A program made the position numbers and the translations under genes. This document shows, one piece after another, positions 33,589 through 44,074 of a stretch of 64,000 bases of DNA. Numbering within the stretch: the first letter of the stretch is position 1; every line of letters starts with the position of its first letter. Where the stretch lies: NCBI RefSeq assembly GCF_029893585.1, contig NZ_JARXYX010000020.1, positions 122,482 through 186,481 of the forward strand. The letters run 5' to 3'. The notes under the pieces are model-generated. The model was given only the letters and a program-made list of their open reading frames with translations. It did not search any database and had not been told where the DNA came from. Origin of the DNA: Streptomyces sp. LBL (GTDB taxonomy: Bacteria > Actinomycetota > Actinomycetes > Streptomycetales > Streptomycetaceae).

Positions 33589-35585
33589 GGTGACCGGGAG
33601 CTTGGCCGCCTTGGCCCCGGTCGGCGGGATCTGCAGGCTCTTCAGGGCGAACTCCATGACCTGCTTGTAGACGGGTCCGCAGATCTGGCCGCCGAAGTAA
33701 CCGCCCTCGGTGGCGTTCTGGATGGCGCAGTAGACGGTGATCCGCGGCTGGTCGGCGGGGGCGAAACCGGCGAAGGACGAGGTGTAGCCCTTGTACTTGC
33801 CGGTGGCCGGATCCACGCGGTTGGCCGTACCCGTTTTGCCCGCCACCCGGTAGCCCGGGATGCGCGCCCTGGCGCCGGTGCCCTCCTCGTCGTCCACGAC
33901 GGACTCCAGCATCTGGGCGAGGGTCTTCGCCGTTTTCGCGCTCACGACCCTGGTCTGCCGGGGCTTCGCGGCCGGTGTGAAGCGTCCGTCCGGGCCCTTC
34001 GTGCCGCGCACGAGCGTGGGTGCGACGCGTACGCCGCCGTTGGCGATGGTCGAGTAGACGGAGGCCGCCTGCATCGCGGTGAGGGACACGCCTTGGCCGA
34101 AAGGAATCGTGTACTGCTGCGAGGTGGACCAGTCACCGGGTGCGGCGAGGATGCCCGGTGTCTCGCCGGGGAAGCCGAGCCCGGTGTAGCGGCCGAGGCC
34201 GAACTTGCGCAGGTACGAGTAGAGGACCTGGTTGGCCTGCTGCTGCGTCCTGCCGAGTTGGCCGGTGGCGAGAATGGTGCCGATGTTGCTGGACTTGGCG
34301 AGCACGCCGTTGAGCGTGAGGTGCCAGGTCGGGTGGTCGATGTCGTCCTTGAAGAGCCGGTCGCCGCGGTGCAGCCGGTTGGGCACGACGACGTGCGTCT
34401 GCGAGGTGGCGACACCATGCTCCAGGACGGCGGCCATCGACATGACCTTCGCGGTGGAGCCGGGCTCGTAGGCGTCCTGGAGGGCCGCGTTGCCCATGTT
34501 CACCGAGCTGGCCTTGGACAGGTCGTTCGGGTCGAAGCCGGGCGAGTTCGCCATGGCGAGGACCTCGCCGGTCCGCGTGTCCTGCACGATCACATAGCCG
34601 CGGTCGGCCTTGGACGCCTTCACCTGGTCGGAGATCGCGTTCTGCGCGGCCCACTGGATGTCGCGGTCGATGGTGAGCTCGACGTCGCTGCCGGGCACGG
34701 CGGGCGTCTCGGTGGAGCCCACGGTCGGCACCTGCCGGCCCCCGGACTGGGCGTAGCGGATCTTGCCGTCCTTGCCGGCCAGCATCCGGTTCAGCCGCTG
34801 CTCGACCCCGCCGCCGCCCTTGCCTTCGGCGTTGACCCAGCCCAGTATCCCGGCGGCGAGGTCGCCGTTGGGATACACGCGCTTGCTGGTGGGGACGGCG
34901 AGCACGCCCGCGAGGGCGTTGACCGTGCTCGGGTCGGTCTCGGCCTTGCCGGCCAGCGCGGTCTTCAGGTCCTTGATCTGCTTCCAGACCTGCGGGGTCT
35001 GCCGATAGGCGAGCACGACATAGCGCAGGTTGCGGTTCGCCGGCCTGAGCTTCTTGACGATCGTTTCCTGGTCCTCGCCGAGGATCGGGGCGAGCAGCGC
35101 GGCGGCCTGTTCGGGCCCGTCGTCGGCCTTCAACTGCTTGCGGGTGAACAGCGTCGGGTCCGCCGTGATCGTGTACGCGTCCACGCTGGTCGCGAGGGCC
35201 ACGCCGGCGCGGTCGGTGATCCCGCCGCGCTCGGCGGCCAGGGTGTAGCCGACGTACCGGTTCTGCTGGGCCTTGGCGGCGTAGGTGCTCGCGTCGACGG
35301 CCTGCACCTGGAGCAGCCGTACGACGAACGCGATCAGTACGAGGGTCAGGGCGAGGCCGATCATGCGCAGCCGGGGGCGGGGGCTGCCCAGCCGGATGAC
35401 GCGGGGGGCCGCGGAGCGGGGCGCCGGGCGGCGGGTTGGACGGGCGCCGGGGCCCGGAGTGCGCCGGCCGACGGGACGGGCGGAGCGCTCGGGGCGTGCG
35501 GAGCGCTCGGGGCGTGCAGGGCGCTCGGGGCGTGCAGGCCGGGGCACGCGGCGGCGCGGCGGCGGTTCCCTGTCGGACACTTCCG

Positions 35586-35589
<4 letters not shown>
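33577..35589 (-). CDS. ftsI: FtsI, septal class B penicillin-binding protein (PBP3-type)
   Basis: A 670-residue bitopic transpeptidase that cross-links septal peptidoglycan with FtsW. The cytoplasmic N-terminus (1-~75) is extremely Arg/Pro-rich with repeated PERSAR-like units. A membrane helix (~76-95, IGLALTLVLIAFVVRLLQV) is followed by the PBP dimerisation domain and the transpeptidase domain. Active-site motifs are STAK in EPGSTAKVM, SSN in KSSNIGTI, and KTG in GKTGTANRV. GTG 35587-35589 overlaps the ftsL stop as GTGA. The last codons have been tandemly copied into the following gap (33539-33562). Confidence 0.96.
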
Positions 35590-36245
<656 letters not shown>

Positions 36246-36279
36246 ACGCCCTCCCCTTGGGTCCGTTTCCCCGACTCGC

Positions 36280-37239
36280 TCACCCGACGTCCTCCCTGAC
36301 GCGCTCGGCCCCGCGCAGCCGCGCCGGTGCCGCCCGCCGGTTCTCGGCGATCTCTTCCTCGGTGGGAAGGTCGGCACCGCGTGTGAGCAGCTTGAGCCGG
36401 GGCTGGTAGCGCTCGGGGACCACCGGCAGGCCGGCCGGCGCGGTGGTGGCGGCGCCGGCCGCGAACACCTGTTTGACCAGCCGGTCCTCCAGCGAGTGGT
36501 ACGACAGCACGGCGATCCGTCCGCCCACGTCGAGCGCCTTCACCGCGGCCGGGATCGCCCGCTCCAGGACGGACAGTTCACCGTTGACCTCGATGCGCAG
36601 GGCCTGGAAGGTGCGCTTGGCCGGGTTGCCGCCGGTGCGCTTGACGGCCTGCGGCAGCGAGTCCCGGATGAGTTCGACGAGCCGCGCGCTGCTGGTGAAC
36701 GGTTCCTTCGCCCGCTCCCGCACGACCGCGGCCACGATCCGCTTGGCCTGCTTCTCCTCGCCGTACGCCCGCAGGATCCGCACCAGCTCACCCGGCGGGT
36801 AGGTGTTGAGGACCTCGGCGGCGCCGATCCCGGTCGTCTGGTCCATGCGCATGTCGAGCGGTGCGTCCTGGGAGTAGGCGAAGCCGCGGTCGGCCTCGTC
36901 GAGTTGCATGGAGGAGACGCCGAGGTCGAAGAGGACGCCCTGGACACGGGGGACACCGAGCCTTCGCAGGACGTCCGGGAGCTCGTCGTAGACCGCGTGC
37001 ACCAGGGTGGCGCGCTCTCCGTAGGGCGCGAGGCGCTCGCCGGACAGGCGCAGGGCCTCCTTGTCACGGTCGAGGGCGACGAGCCGGGCCTCGGGGAACC
37101 GCGCCAGCAGGGCCTCGCTGTGACCGCCGAGACCGAGCGTGCAGTCGACGACCACCGCTCCGGGGGCCTGGAGAGCGGGGGCCAACAGGTCCAGACACCG
37201 CTGGAGCATCACCGGAACGTGTCGACTCTGCTGGCTCAA
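36280..37239 (-). CDS. rsmH: 16S rRNA m4C1402 methyltransferase RsmH (MraW)
   Basis: A 319-residue SAM-dependent methyltransferase acting on N4 of C1402 in 16S rRNA. HVPVMLQRCLDLL begins the conserved N-terminus; the SAM loop is VVDCTLGLGGHSEALL; GVLFDLGVSSMQLD and ISYHSLED-like LSYHSLEDRLVK are family signatures. It is the first gene of the dcw operon; no mraZ gene precedes it, which agrees with what I recall for Streptomyces. ATG 37239 is used. A likely promoter lies at 37475-37502, giving a leader of about 230 nt. Confidence 0.95.
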   Translation of the reverse strand: MSQQSRHVPVMLQRCLDLLAPALQAPGAVVVDCTLGLGGHSEALLARFPEARLVALDRDKEALRLSGERLAPYGERATLVHAVYDELPDVLRRLGVPRVQGVLFDLGVSSMQLDEADRGFAYSQDAPLDMRMDQTTGIGAAEVLNTYPPGELVRILRAYGEEKQAKRIVAAVVRERAKEPFTSSARLVELIRDSLPQAVKRTGGNPAKRTFQALRIEVNGELSVLERAIPAAVKALDVGGRIAVLSYHSLEDRLVKQVFAAGAATTAPAGLPVVPERYQPRLKLLTRGADLPTEEEIAENRRAAPARLRGAERVREDVG

Positions 37240-37678
37240 GGGGCCCTCTCAGGTCCGGCACGGGCGGTACGCACCGCCGGGTCCCCGCCCTCCCCCGGCA
37301 AGCTGGGGCCCCGGTGAAGGGGAGGCCTGCCGGCGCCCAGAGCGTCAGCCGGCCGGGAGCGGGAGGAGGCCGAGCCGTACGTACGCGCCGCGCACGTGGG
37401 GAGAGCTCCGGAAAATCGCCGGGGCCTCCGGGGGAAATCAGTCCGCAGGGAGGCCTCGCCTCCCGCTTCGCGTCACTTTAGTCCACGGTGTCTCGCGGTC
37501 AATCAACCGGCCTGCGCGTCGCGAGACCGGGTGCGATCGATACGACGAAACGGAAGGAATCACTCGCATGGCCGCGCTTACGCCACCTGTGTGGGTTAGC
37601 TCACAACAAGCCGCGGCGGCGTTCTTTGTCCTTCCTCACACCAGGCCCGAGGCGACCGTGACCAGTACCGTCATCAGT
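37240..37678. other. Intergenic region, rsmH / carbonic anhydrase
   Basis: This 439-bp region between divergent genes contains the rsmH leader and promoter and the upstream sequence of the carbonic anhydrase. An inverted repeat, GGGAGG-CCTCG-CCTCCC, at 37448-37464 lies at the start of the predicted rsmH leader. An ATG at 37569 with GGAAGGAA upstream opens a frame that joins the carbonic anhydrase, but its composition is atypical for coding DNA here. Confidence 0.6.
37475..37502 (-). promoter_or_regulatory. Predicted housekeeping promoter of the dcw operon
   Basis: On the minus strand TTGACC (37497-37502) and TAAAGT (37475-37480) are separated by 16 bp, a good match to a principal sigma factor (HrdB) promoter. 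It reads toward rsmH and would start RNA near 37467. Confidence 0.6.
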
Positions 37679-38227
37679 ATGACGACTTCCGCATCGCTCC
37701 CCACCGGCCCTGAAGCCGCCATAACCACCGGCGGCACCGTCACCGACCGACTCGTCGCGGCGAACGAGCAGTACGCCGCCGCCTTCACCGACCCCGGCAT
37801 GGACGCCCGTCCCGTGCTCCACGTCGCCGTCGTGGCCTGCATGGACGCCCGGCTGGACCTGCACGCCGCGCTCGGTCTGGAACTCGGCGACTGCCACACC
37901 GTCCGCAACGCCGGAGGGGTCGTCACCGACGACGTCATCCGCTCGCTCACCATCAGCCAGCACAAGCTCGGCACGCGCAGCGTCGTGCTGATCCACCACA
38001 CCGGCTGCGGCCTGGAGGCGATCACCGAGGACTTCCGCACCGAGCTGGAGATGGAGGTGGGCCAGCGTCCCGCGTGGGCGGTGGAGGCCTTCCGGGACGT
38101 CGACCAGGACGTACGGCAGTCGATGCAGCGGGTGCGCACCTCGCCGTTCCTGCTGCACACCGACGACGTGCGCGGCTTCGTCTTCGACGTGAAGACCGGC
38201 CTGCTGCGCGAGATCGATCCCGCGTAG
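37679..38227 (+). CDS. Beta-class carbonic anhydrase
   Basis: A 182-residue zinc enzyme interconverting CO2 and bicarbonate. Zinc ligands are Cys54 in VACMDARLD, and His107 and Cys110 in HHTGCG; Asp56 and Arg58 form the conserved catalytic dyad. Length suits the compact beta class. ATG 37679 lacks a Shine-Dalgarno sequence; TACCGT lies 7 nt upstream and could be a -10 giving a leaderless mRNA. An alternative ATG at 37569 with a good ribosome site would add 37 poorly conserved residues. It stands alone between rsmH and the MoxR operon. The last nine codons' DNA and stop are duplicated downstream. Confidence 0.92.
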   Translation: MTTSASLPTGPEAAITTGGTVTDRLVAANEQYAAAFTDPGMDARPVLHVAVVACMDARLDLHAALGLELGDCHTVRNAGGVVTDDVIRSLTISQHKLGTRSVVLIHHTGCGLEAITEDFRTELEMEVGQRPAWAVEAFRDVDQDVRQSMQRVRTSPFLLHTDDVRGFVFDVKTGLLREIDPA

Positions 38228-38274
38228 AACCCCCGATGGACCCCGCGTATCCCGCGTAGAACCCCCGATGGACC
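38219..38274. repeat. Tandem duplication of the carbonic anhydrase 3' end
   Basis: A 24-base stretch, CCCGCGTAGAACCCCCGATG plus four more bases, is present at 38219-38242 (holding the real stop codon) and again at 38251-38274, period 32 bp. The second copy is non-coding. Confidence 0.9.
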
Positions 38275-38517
38275 CGCGTAACTGTCTGCTACACCTGTCG
38301 TTTCGCTGTTGATTCCCGACCCTGGGTTACTCAAAAGACCGCAAGACCCGACATATCGAGGGCAGTTGTCCACAGGCGAGTGACACGAAACGGTAACGGC
38401 GGCAAGAATGCGCTTGTGGCGTCACGCGAACATTTTCCGCGTGGTGTCCGTATTCCGGGGTGGGCCGGTCGCGCAGCACGTGCGCCGGCCAGGAAAGAAC
38501 GGGCCGAGGAGGGCCGG

Positions 38518-39552
38518 GTGACGACCTATGACGATCGAGCGAGCCTCACAGATCTGACCGCCACTGTGGAGCGTGTCCGCAGTTCGGTGGAGGGTGTGAT
38601 CGAGGGCAAGCCCGAGGTCGTACGGCTTTCGCTGACCGTACTGCTCGCCGAGGGGCATCTTCTGATCGAGGATGTCCCCGGCGTCGGCAAGACCATGCTG
38701 GCCAAGGCACTGGCGCGGTCCATCGACTGCTCGGTGCGACGTATCCAGTTCACGCCCGACCTGCTGCCCTCGGACATCACGGGTGTGTCCATCTGGGACC
38801 AGCAGCGCCGGGACTTCGAGTTCAAGCCGGGCGCGATCTTCGCGCAGATCGTGATCGGCGACGAGATCAACCGCGCCTCGCCGAAGACGCAGTCGGCACT
38901 CCTGGAATCCATGGAGGAGCGCCAGGTCACCATCGACGGGCAGACCTACGAGCTGCCCAGCCCCTTCATGGTGGTGGCCACGCAGAACCCGGTCGAGATG
39001 GAGGGCACCTACCCGCTGCCGGAGGCCCAGCGCGACCGCTTCATGGCCCGGGTCTCCATCGGCTACCCGAGCGCTGAGGCCGAGCTGGAGATGCTCGACG
39101 TGCACGGCGGGGCCAATCCTCTGGACGATCTCCAGCCGGTGGCGCACGCCCACGATGTCGTGAAACTGATCGACGCCGTCCGCGGCGTCCATGTCGCCGC
39201 CCCGGTCCGGCGGTACGCGGTGGACCTGGTGTCCGCCACCCGCTCCCACCCCGACCTCAGACTCGGCGCCTCGCCGCGCGCGACGCTGCATCTGCTGCGC
39301 GCGTCGAAGGCCTCCGCGGCCCTCAGCGGCCGGGAGTACGCCCTGCCGGACGACGTGCAGGCGCTCGCCGTCGCGGTCCTGGCCCACCGGCTGCTGCCGA
39401 CCGCCCAGGCCCAGCTGAACCGCCGTACAGCCGAGCAGGTGGTGCAGGAGATCCTGCAGGCCACCCCGGTGCCCGCCGCACCCCAGCAGGGCGGCGTCGG
39501 TCCGGGCCGGGGCGCGACGGCCTACGGCCGGCAGCCGCCGCGGAGGCTGTGA
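38518..39552 (+). CDS. MoxR family AAA+ ATPase
   Basis: A 344-residue cytoplasmic AAA+ ATPase. Walker A is DVPGVGKTMLA (about 52-62), Walker B is VIGDEINRASPKTQSALLE, and sensor 1 is VVATQNPVEMEGTYPLPEAQ. MoxR proteins act as chaperones or assembly factors, often with a DUF58 and a VWA or transglutaminase partner, as here. GTG 38518 has CGAGGAGGG just upstream; a longer frame from 38380 is rejected. Its stop overlaps the DUF58 gene start, so the three genes form one translationally coupled operon. Confidence 0.94.
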   Translation: MTTYDDRASLTDLTATVERVRSSVEGVIEGKPEVVRLSLTVLLAEGHLLIEDVPGVGKTMLAKALARSIDCSVRRIQFTPDLLPSDITGVSIWDQQRRDFEFKPGAIFAQIVIGDEINRASPKTQSALLESMEERQVTIDGQTYELPSPFMVVATQNPVEMEGTYPLPEAQRDRFMARVSIGYPSAEAELEMLDVHGGANPLDDLQPVAHAHDVVKLIDAVRGVHVAAPVRRYAVDLVSATRSHPDLRLGASPRATLHLLRASKASAALSGREYALPDDVQALAVAVLAHRLLPTAQAQLNRRTAEQVVQEILQATPVPAAPQQGGVGPGRGATAYGRQPPRRL

Positions 39553-40916
39553 TGGCCCCCGGCGGGACCGGGCAGGCGGAGGCCGACCGCGGCGAGAGGG
39601 GCGGGGTGCGCACGGCACTGGCCGGTCTGACCACCCGTGGCCGCTCCTTCTTCGCGGCCGGAATCGCCGCCGCCATCTGCTCCTACGTCCTCGGCCAGAG
39701 CGACCTGCTGCGGGTCGGCCTGCTGCTCGCCACACTGCCCCTGATCTGCGCCGCCGTGCTCTTCCGCACCCGTTACCGGGTGGCCGGCAGCCGCCGGCTC
39801 TCCCCTGCGCGCGTGCCGGCGGGCAGCGAGGCCCGCGTCCATCTGCGGATGGACAACGTCTCGCGGTTGCCCACGGGCCTGCTGATGCTCCAGGACCGGG
39901 TGCCCTACGTCCTCGGCCCGCGCCCTCGCTTCGTACTGGACCGGGTGGAGCCGGGCGGCCGCCGCGAGGTGTCCTACCGTGTCCGCTCCGACCTGCGCGG
40001 CCGCTACCCGCTGGGCCCGCTGCAGCTACGCCTGACCGACCAGTTCGGCATGTGCGAGCTGACCCGGTCCTTCTCGACGTCCGACACCCTGACGGTGATC
40101 CCGCGCGTGGAGGCGCTGCCGCCGCTGCGGTTCAGCGGCGAGGCGAAGGGGTACGGCGACGGACGGCAGCGCTCGCTGGCGCTGGCCGGCGAGGACGACG
40201 TGATCCCGCGCGGCTACCGCCACGGCGACGATCTGCGCCGGGTGCACTGGCGCTCCACCGCGCGCTACGGCGAACTGATGGTCCGCCGCGAGGAGACACC
40301 GCAGCGCGCCCGCTGCACGGTCCTGCTCGACACCCGAGGCCCCGCCTTCCGGGGCTCCGGCCCCGACTCGGCCTTCGAGTGGGCCGTGTCGGGCGCCGCG
40401 TCGGTCCTGGTGCACATGCTCGAACGGGGCTTCTCCGTACGACTGTTGACGGACAGCGGCAATTCGGTGCCCGGCGAGGGCGGCGACGGGTTCGCGGGCG
40501 CCAGCCAGGAGACGGCGGACGCGGCCGGGCTGATGATGGACACCCTCGCGGTGATCGACCACTCCGACAGCGCGGGTCTGTCCCGGGCCTACGACGTGCT
40601 GCGTGGCGGCAACGAAGGGCTGTTGGTGGCCTTCTTCGGCGACCTCGACGAGGAGCAGGCCGCGATCGCCGGCCGGATGCGGCAGCGCAGTGGCGGAGCG
40701 GTCGCCTTCGTTCTGGACAGCGACAGCTGGGTGCGGGAGCCGAGCGATGTGCCCGGCCCGTCGGACCGGAGCGAGGAACGGATGCGGATGCTGCGCGAGG
40801 CGGGCTGGACGGCTCTGAGCGTGCGCCGGAGCGCCTCGCTGGAGGACCTGTGGCGCCAGGCGGAGCGTGAGCGTACGGGCGTCGGCGCGCTCGGTTTCGG
40901 GGAGGGATGGTCATGA
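39552..40916 (+). CDS. DUF58 domain membrane protein
   Basis: A 454-residue protein encoded between MoxR and a transglutaminase. Two membrane helices lie near residues 33-70. The DUF58 signature GDDLRRVHWRSTARYGELMV is in the middle, followed by a VWA-like fold with no clear MIDAS. ATG 39552 is preferred to the overlapping GTG 39549 because GGAGG is then 5 nt upstream; either start overlaps the moxR stop. Role is probably assembly of an envelope or secreted complex with MoxR (inference from family context). Confidence 0.9.
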   Translation: MAPGGTGQAEADRGERGGVRTALAGLTTRGRSFFAAGIAAAICSYVLGQSDLLRVGLLLATLPLICAAVLFRTRYRVAGSRRLSPARVPAGSEARVHLRMDNVSRLPTGLLMLQDRVPYVLGPRPRFVLDRVEPGGRREVSYRVRSDLRGRYPLGPLQLRLTDQFGMCELTRSFSTSDTLTVIPRVEALPPLRFSGEAKGYGDGRQRSLALAGEDDVIPRGYRHGDDLRRVHWRSTARYGELMVRREETPQRARCTVLLDTRGPAFRGSGPDSAFEWAVSGAASVLVHMLERGFSVRLLTDSGNSVPGEGGDGFAGASQETADAAGLMMDTLAVIDHSDSAGLSRAYDVLRGGNEGLLVAFFGDLDEEQAAIAGRMRQRSGGAVAFVLDSDSWVREPSDVPGPSDRSEERMRMLREAGWTALSVRRSASLEDLWRQAERERTGVGALGFGEGWS

Positions 40917-43306
40917 GCGGGGGGGTACGACTGACACTGTGCGCCTGGGCGGCCACGCTGATGTCCGCGTGCGCCCTGCTGCCGCTGGTCCGGCCGGCCA
41001 CCTGGATCCTGCAGGCGGCCTTCCTGCTGGCGGTGCAGTCGGGCGTGGGTGCGGCGACCCGGCGGGTGCCGCTGGCACGGCCGCTGACCATGGCCGCGCA
41101 GGCCCTGGTCACGCTGCTCCTGCTGACCGTGACCTTCGCGCGGGAGCAGGCCTTCTTCGAACTGATCCCCGGCCCTGACGCCTTCGGGCACTTCGCCGAC
41201 CTGCTGCAACAGGGCTCGGACGACATCGCGCGGTACGCGATCCCGGCACCGCTGGAGTCCGACGGCATCCGGTTGATGCTCGTCGGGGGTGTGCTGATCA
41301 TCGGCCTCGCGGTGGACACCCTGGCGGTGACCTTCCGCAGCGCGGCCCCGGCCGGTCTGCCGCTGCTCGCGCTGTACTCCGTCGCCGCGGGGTTGTCCGA
41401 GGGCGGCACCCCCTGGCTCTGGTTCCTGATCGCGGCCGCCGGCTATCTGCTGCTCCTCCTGGCCGAGGGGCGGGAGCGGCTGTCGCAGTGGGGCCGGGTC
41501 TTCGGAGGGGCCGCGCGCGTCCCGGGCGAGACGTCCGGAGCGGTGGCCCCGGTCCGCACCGGGCGGCGCATCGGTATGGCCGCCCTGGGCGTGGCCCTGC
41601 TGGTGCCGTGGGCGCTGCCCTCGATGAACGGCGGCCTGCTGGACGGCGCCGGGGCGGGCGTGGGCTCCGGCTCCGGGGGCGGCGGAACGATCTCCGCGGT
41701 CAACCCGCTGGTGTCCCTGCGCGACAGTCTGAACGTGGACGAGGACCGCACGGTGCTCTCCCTGCGGCCCGACACCGACGCGGACGTCTCCAACCTCTAC
41801 CTGCGGATCGTGTCCCTGGACGACTTCGACGGCACCACCTGGAAGCCGTCCAAGCGGTCCATCACCACAGTCCCCGAGGGAGAGTTCCCGACCCCCATCG
41901 GCCTCGCATCCGACGTCAAGCGCTCGGAGACCCGGACGACCATCTCGGCGGCCGACTGGTACGCCCAGGACTGGCTGCCGATGCCGTATCCGCCCAGCGG
42001 CGTACGGATCAGCGGCAACTGGCGTTACGAGCCCGAGGGCATGACGCTCGTCGGGGACCACGGTCAGAACACCCGCGGTGCGACGTACGAGGTGAAGAGT
42101 CTGGACGTGCAGCCGACGGCCGATCAACTCGCCACGGCGCCGAACCCGCCGTCGGCCCTGGCCCGCGAGTACACCAGGCTGCCCGACTCGCTGCCGCCGG
42201 TGGTGGCGCAGACGGCCCGCGAGGTCACCGCGAACGCCCAGAACCCGTACGAGCAGGCGGTCGCGCTCCAGGACTACTTCGCCGTGACCGGCGGCTTCCA
42301 GTACGACACCGAGGTTCAGGTCGGCAGCGGCTCGGAGGCGATCGCCCGCTTTCTGAGGGACAAGCAGGGCTTCTGCGTCCACTTCTCCTTCGCGATGGCG
42401 GCGATGGCCCGTTCCCTGGACATTCCGGCCCGGGTCGCGGTGGGCTTCGCACCCGGTACTCCGCAGGCGGACGGGACGGTGTCCGTGGGGCTGAAGGACG
42501 CCCACGCCTGGCCCGAGCTGTACTTCGAGGGCGTGGGCTGGACCCGCTTCGAGCCGACCCCGAACCGGGGCACGGTGCCCTCGTACACCGTCCCGGACGC
42601 GTCCGGCAACACCCTCCCCGACCCGACGCAGCCGTCGCAGTCCGCGAGCACGGCGCCTTCCGCCGCGGCCTCGGCCAGCGAGTCCTGCACACCGCAGCAG
42701 CGCAAGCTGGACGGCTGCGCGAGCCAGCCCCCGCAAGCCGCGCTGAGCGCGAACGACGACGGCCCGTGGCGGTACGTGCGTCTGTCTCTGTGGGCCCTCG
42801 CAGGCCTGGCCGCCCTGGCGATACCGCTGGCGCCCATGCTGTGGCGGCTGCGGCGCAGAGTCGTACGGCTGGGCGGGCACGGCCGCGGCGAGGCGGACGC
42901 GGCACTGACCACCCTGGCGGCCTGGCAGGAGCTCACCGATTCGGCGTGGGACTTCGGGATCCTGCCGGACGACTCGCTGACCCCGCGCAAGGCGGCCGCC
43001 CGGATCATCCGGATCGGGCATCTCGACCCGACGGCGGCAGCCTCGGTGCAACGGGTGGCGGACGCCGTGGAGCAGGTCCTCTACGCGCCTCACCCCCGCC
43101 TGACGGCAGGGCTCGCGGACGATGTCTTCCGGGTCGTCGCCGCACTGGAAAGCACGGTCAGCAGGAGCAGCCGGCTGCGCGCGCTACTCGCCCCGCGGTC
43201 CACCGCGCGAGCGGTGTGGGATCTGTCGGAGTGGTGGACCGGCCTGACGGCCCGCGCAGCGGCGGCCCGGCCGAACCTGCGCAAGCCGTCGAGGCAGGGG
43301 CACTAG
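40913..43306 (+). CDS. TgpA-like transglutaminase-domain membrane protein (DUF3488)
   Basis: A 797-residue protein with five to six N-terminal membrane helices (to ~230), an extracytoplasmic transglutaminase-like domain, a further helix near residue 620-645, and a cytoplasmic DUF4129-type tail. The catalytic triad is visible: Cys in GFCVHFSFAMAAMAR, His in DAHAWPELYF, and an Asp/Glu after VGWTRFEPTPNRG. ATG 40913 overlaps the DUF58 stop as ATGA and has GGAGGG six bases upstream. MoxR-DUF58-TgpA gene sets are widespread; the substrate is unknown. A terminator lies at 43338-43376. Confidence 0.92.
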   Translation: MSGGVRLTLCAWAATLMSACALLPLVRPATWILQAAFLLAVQSGVGAATRRVPLARPLTMAAQALVTLLLLTVTFAREQAFFELIPGPDAFGHFADLLQQGSDDIARYAIPAPLESDGIRLMLVGGVLIIGLAVDTLAVTFRSAAPAGLPLLALYSVAAGLSEGGTPWLWFLIAAAGYLLLLLAEGRERLSQWGRVFGGAARVPGETSGAVAPVRTGRRIGMAALGVALLVPWALPSMNGGLLDGAGAGVGSGSGGGGTISAVNPLVSLRDSLNVDEDRTVLSLRPDTDADVSNLYLRIVSLDDFDGTTWKPSKRSITTVPEGEFPTPIGLASDVKRSETRTTISAADWYAQDWLPMPYPPSGVRISGNWRYEPEGMTLVGDHGQNTRGATYEVKSLDVQPTADQLATAPNPPSALAREYTRLPDSLPPVVAQTAREVTANAQNPYEQAVALQDYFAVTGGFQYDTEVQVGSGSEAIARFLRDKQGFCVHFSFAMAAMARSLDIPARVAVGFAPGTPQADGTVSVGLKDAHAWPELYFEGVGWTRFEPTPNRGTVPSYTVPDASGNTLPDPTQPSQSASTAPSAAASASESCTPQQRKLDGCASQPPQAALSANDDGPWRYVRLSLWALAGLAALAIPLAPMLWRLRRRVVRLGGHGRGEADAALTTLAAWQELTDSAWDFGILPDDSLTPRKAAARIIRIGHLDPTAAASVQRVADAVEQVLYAPHPRLTAGLADDVFRVVAALESTVSRSSRLRALLAPRSTARAVWDLSEWWTGLTARAAAARPNLRKPSRQGH

Positions 43307-43337
43307 TGCCCCGGCTTCACCGGCCTTGAGGGCATAC

Positions 43338-43376
43338 GTGAGGGGGTGACCACCCGGCGGGTGGTCACCCCCTCAC
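43338..43376. terminator. Perfect 18-bp bidirectional hairpin
   Basis: GTGAGGGGGTGACCACCC and its exact complement flank a GGC loop. It lies between the convergent transglutaminase and DUF3040 genes and probably ends both. Confidence 0.85.
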
Positions 43377-43396
43377 CTGTCTGTGAGAGCTGTTGG

Positions 43397-43786
43397 CTAA
43401 TGGCCCTGTTCGTCGCGACGCCGCTGCCAGCGCTGCTCGATCCGGTCCATCATGGAGCGCCGCTGCCGTCCCTGGCGGCGTGCCTGTGGGCCGCCGGCCG
43501 GCTGTTCACCCGGCTTGGGTGCTTTGCGCCAACCAGTCACCGCGAGCACCGCACAACCCAGCATGACCAGGAAGCCCAGCACGCTGAGCCACACCTGCTT
43601 GGCGACCACACCGGCCATGAGGAGCGCGATACCCACGAGGAAGCCCGCGACCGCCTGGTAGACCCGCCGCCGGGTGTACGTACGCAGCCCGCTTCCCTCG
43701 AGCGCCGACGCGAACTTGGGATCTTCGGCGTACAGCGCTCGCTCCATCTGCTCGAGCATTCGCTGCTCGTGCTCCGAGAGCGGCAC
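43397..43786 (-). CDS. DUF3040 domain-containing membrane protein
   Basis: A 129-residue actinobacterial protein. The conserved MPLSEHEQRMLEQMERALYA N-terminus defines DUF3040; two membrane helices follow at about residues 44-85 and the C-terminus is Arg/Gln-rich. Function is unknown. In Streptomyces and mycobacteria it is often near division genes. ATG 43786 has GAGGAGGA upstream. Confidence 0.92.
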   Translation of the reverse strand: MPLSEHEQRMLEQMERALYAEDPKFASALEGSGLRTYTRRRVYQAVAGFLVGIALLMAGVVAKQVWLSVLGFLVMLGCAVLAVTGWRKAPKPGEQPAGGPQARRQGRQRRSMMDRIEQRWQRRRDEQGH

Positions 43787-44074
43787 GGAGTCCTCCTCAT
43801 CGTGCAGTCGCCGGGGCGACTAGGGGGTCCCTTCAGGATAGGCAGGGAATCGCCCCCGTGAAACCCGCCCCTCTACGCCAATTGGCCAACCGGATCCCGC
43901 CATGAACATCCCGGCTCGCTGAGGATTCCATTCCCCGGCAGCCGACCCGTCATGCCGGGCGGTCTCCCTCGATCATACGGCGCGCTGCGCCGGATCGGGG
44001 GGCCTGTGGCGTACTACATGCGCACGCAAGTCCCTGATCAGCGGGCGCTCCCGTCGCCCTGCCCACGGAGGCTC
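43787..44074. other. Gene-free interval
   Basis: 288 bp upstream of the DUF3040 gene and downstream of the methyltransferase gene. It is AT-richer than average near 43860-43930. It should contain the DUF3040 promoter; no open frame or clear motif is supported. Confidence 0.5.

Noticed and set aside
37569..37678. Longer N-terminus for the carbonic anhydrase (ATG 37569 with GGAAGGAA)
   Set aside because: Third-position G/C is low and the sequence is not typical of the family; kept only as an alternative start.
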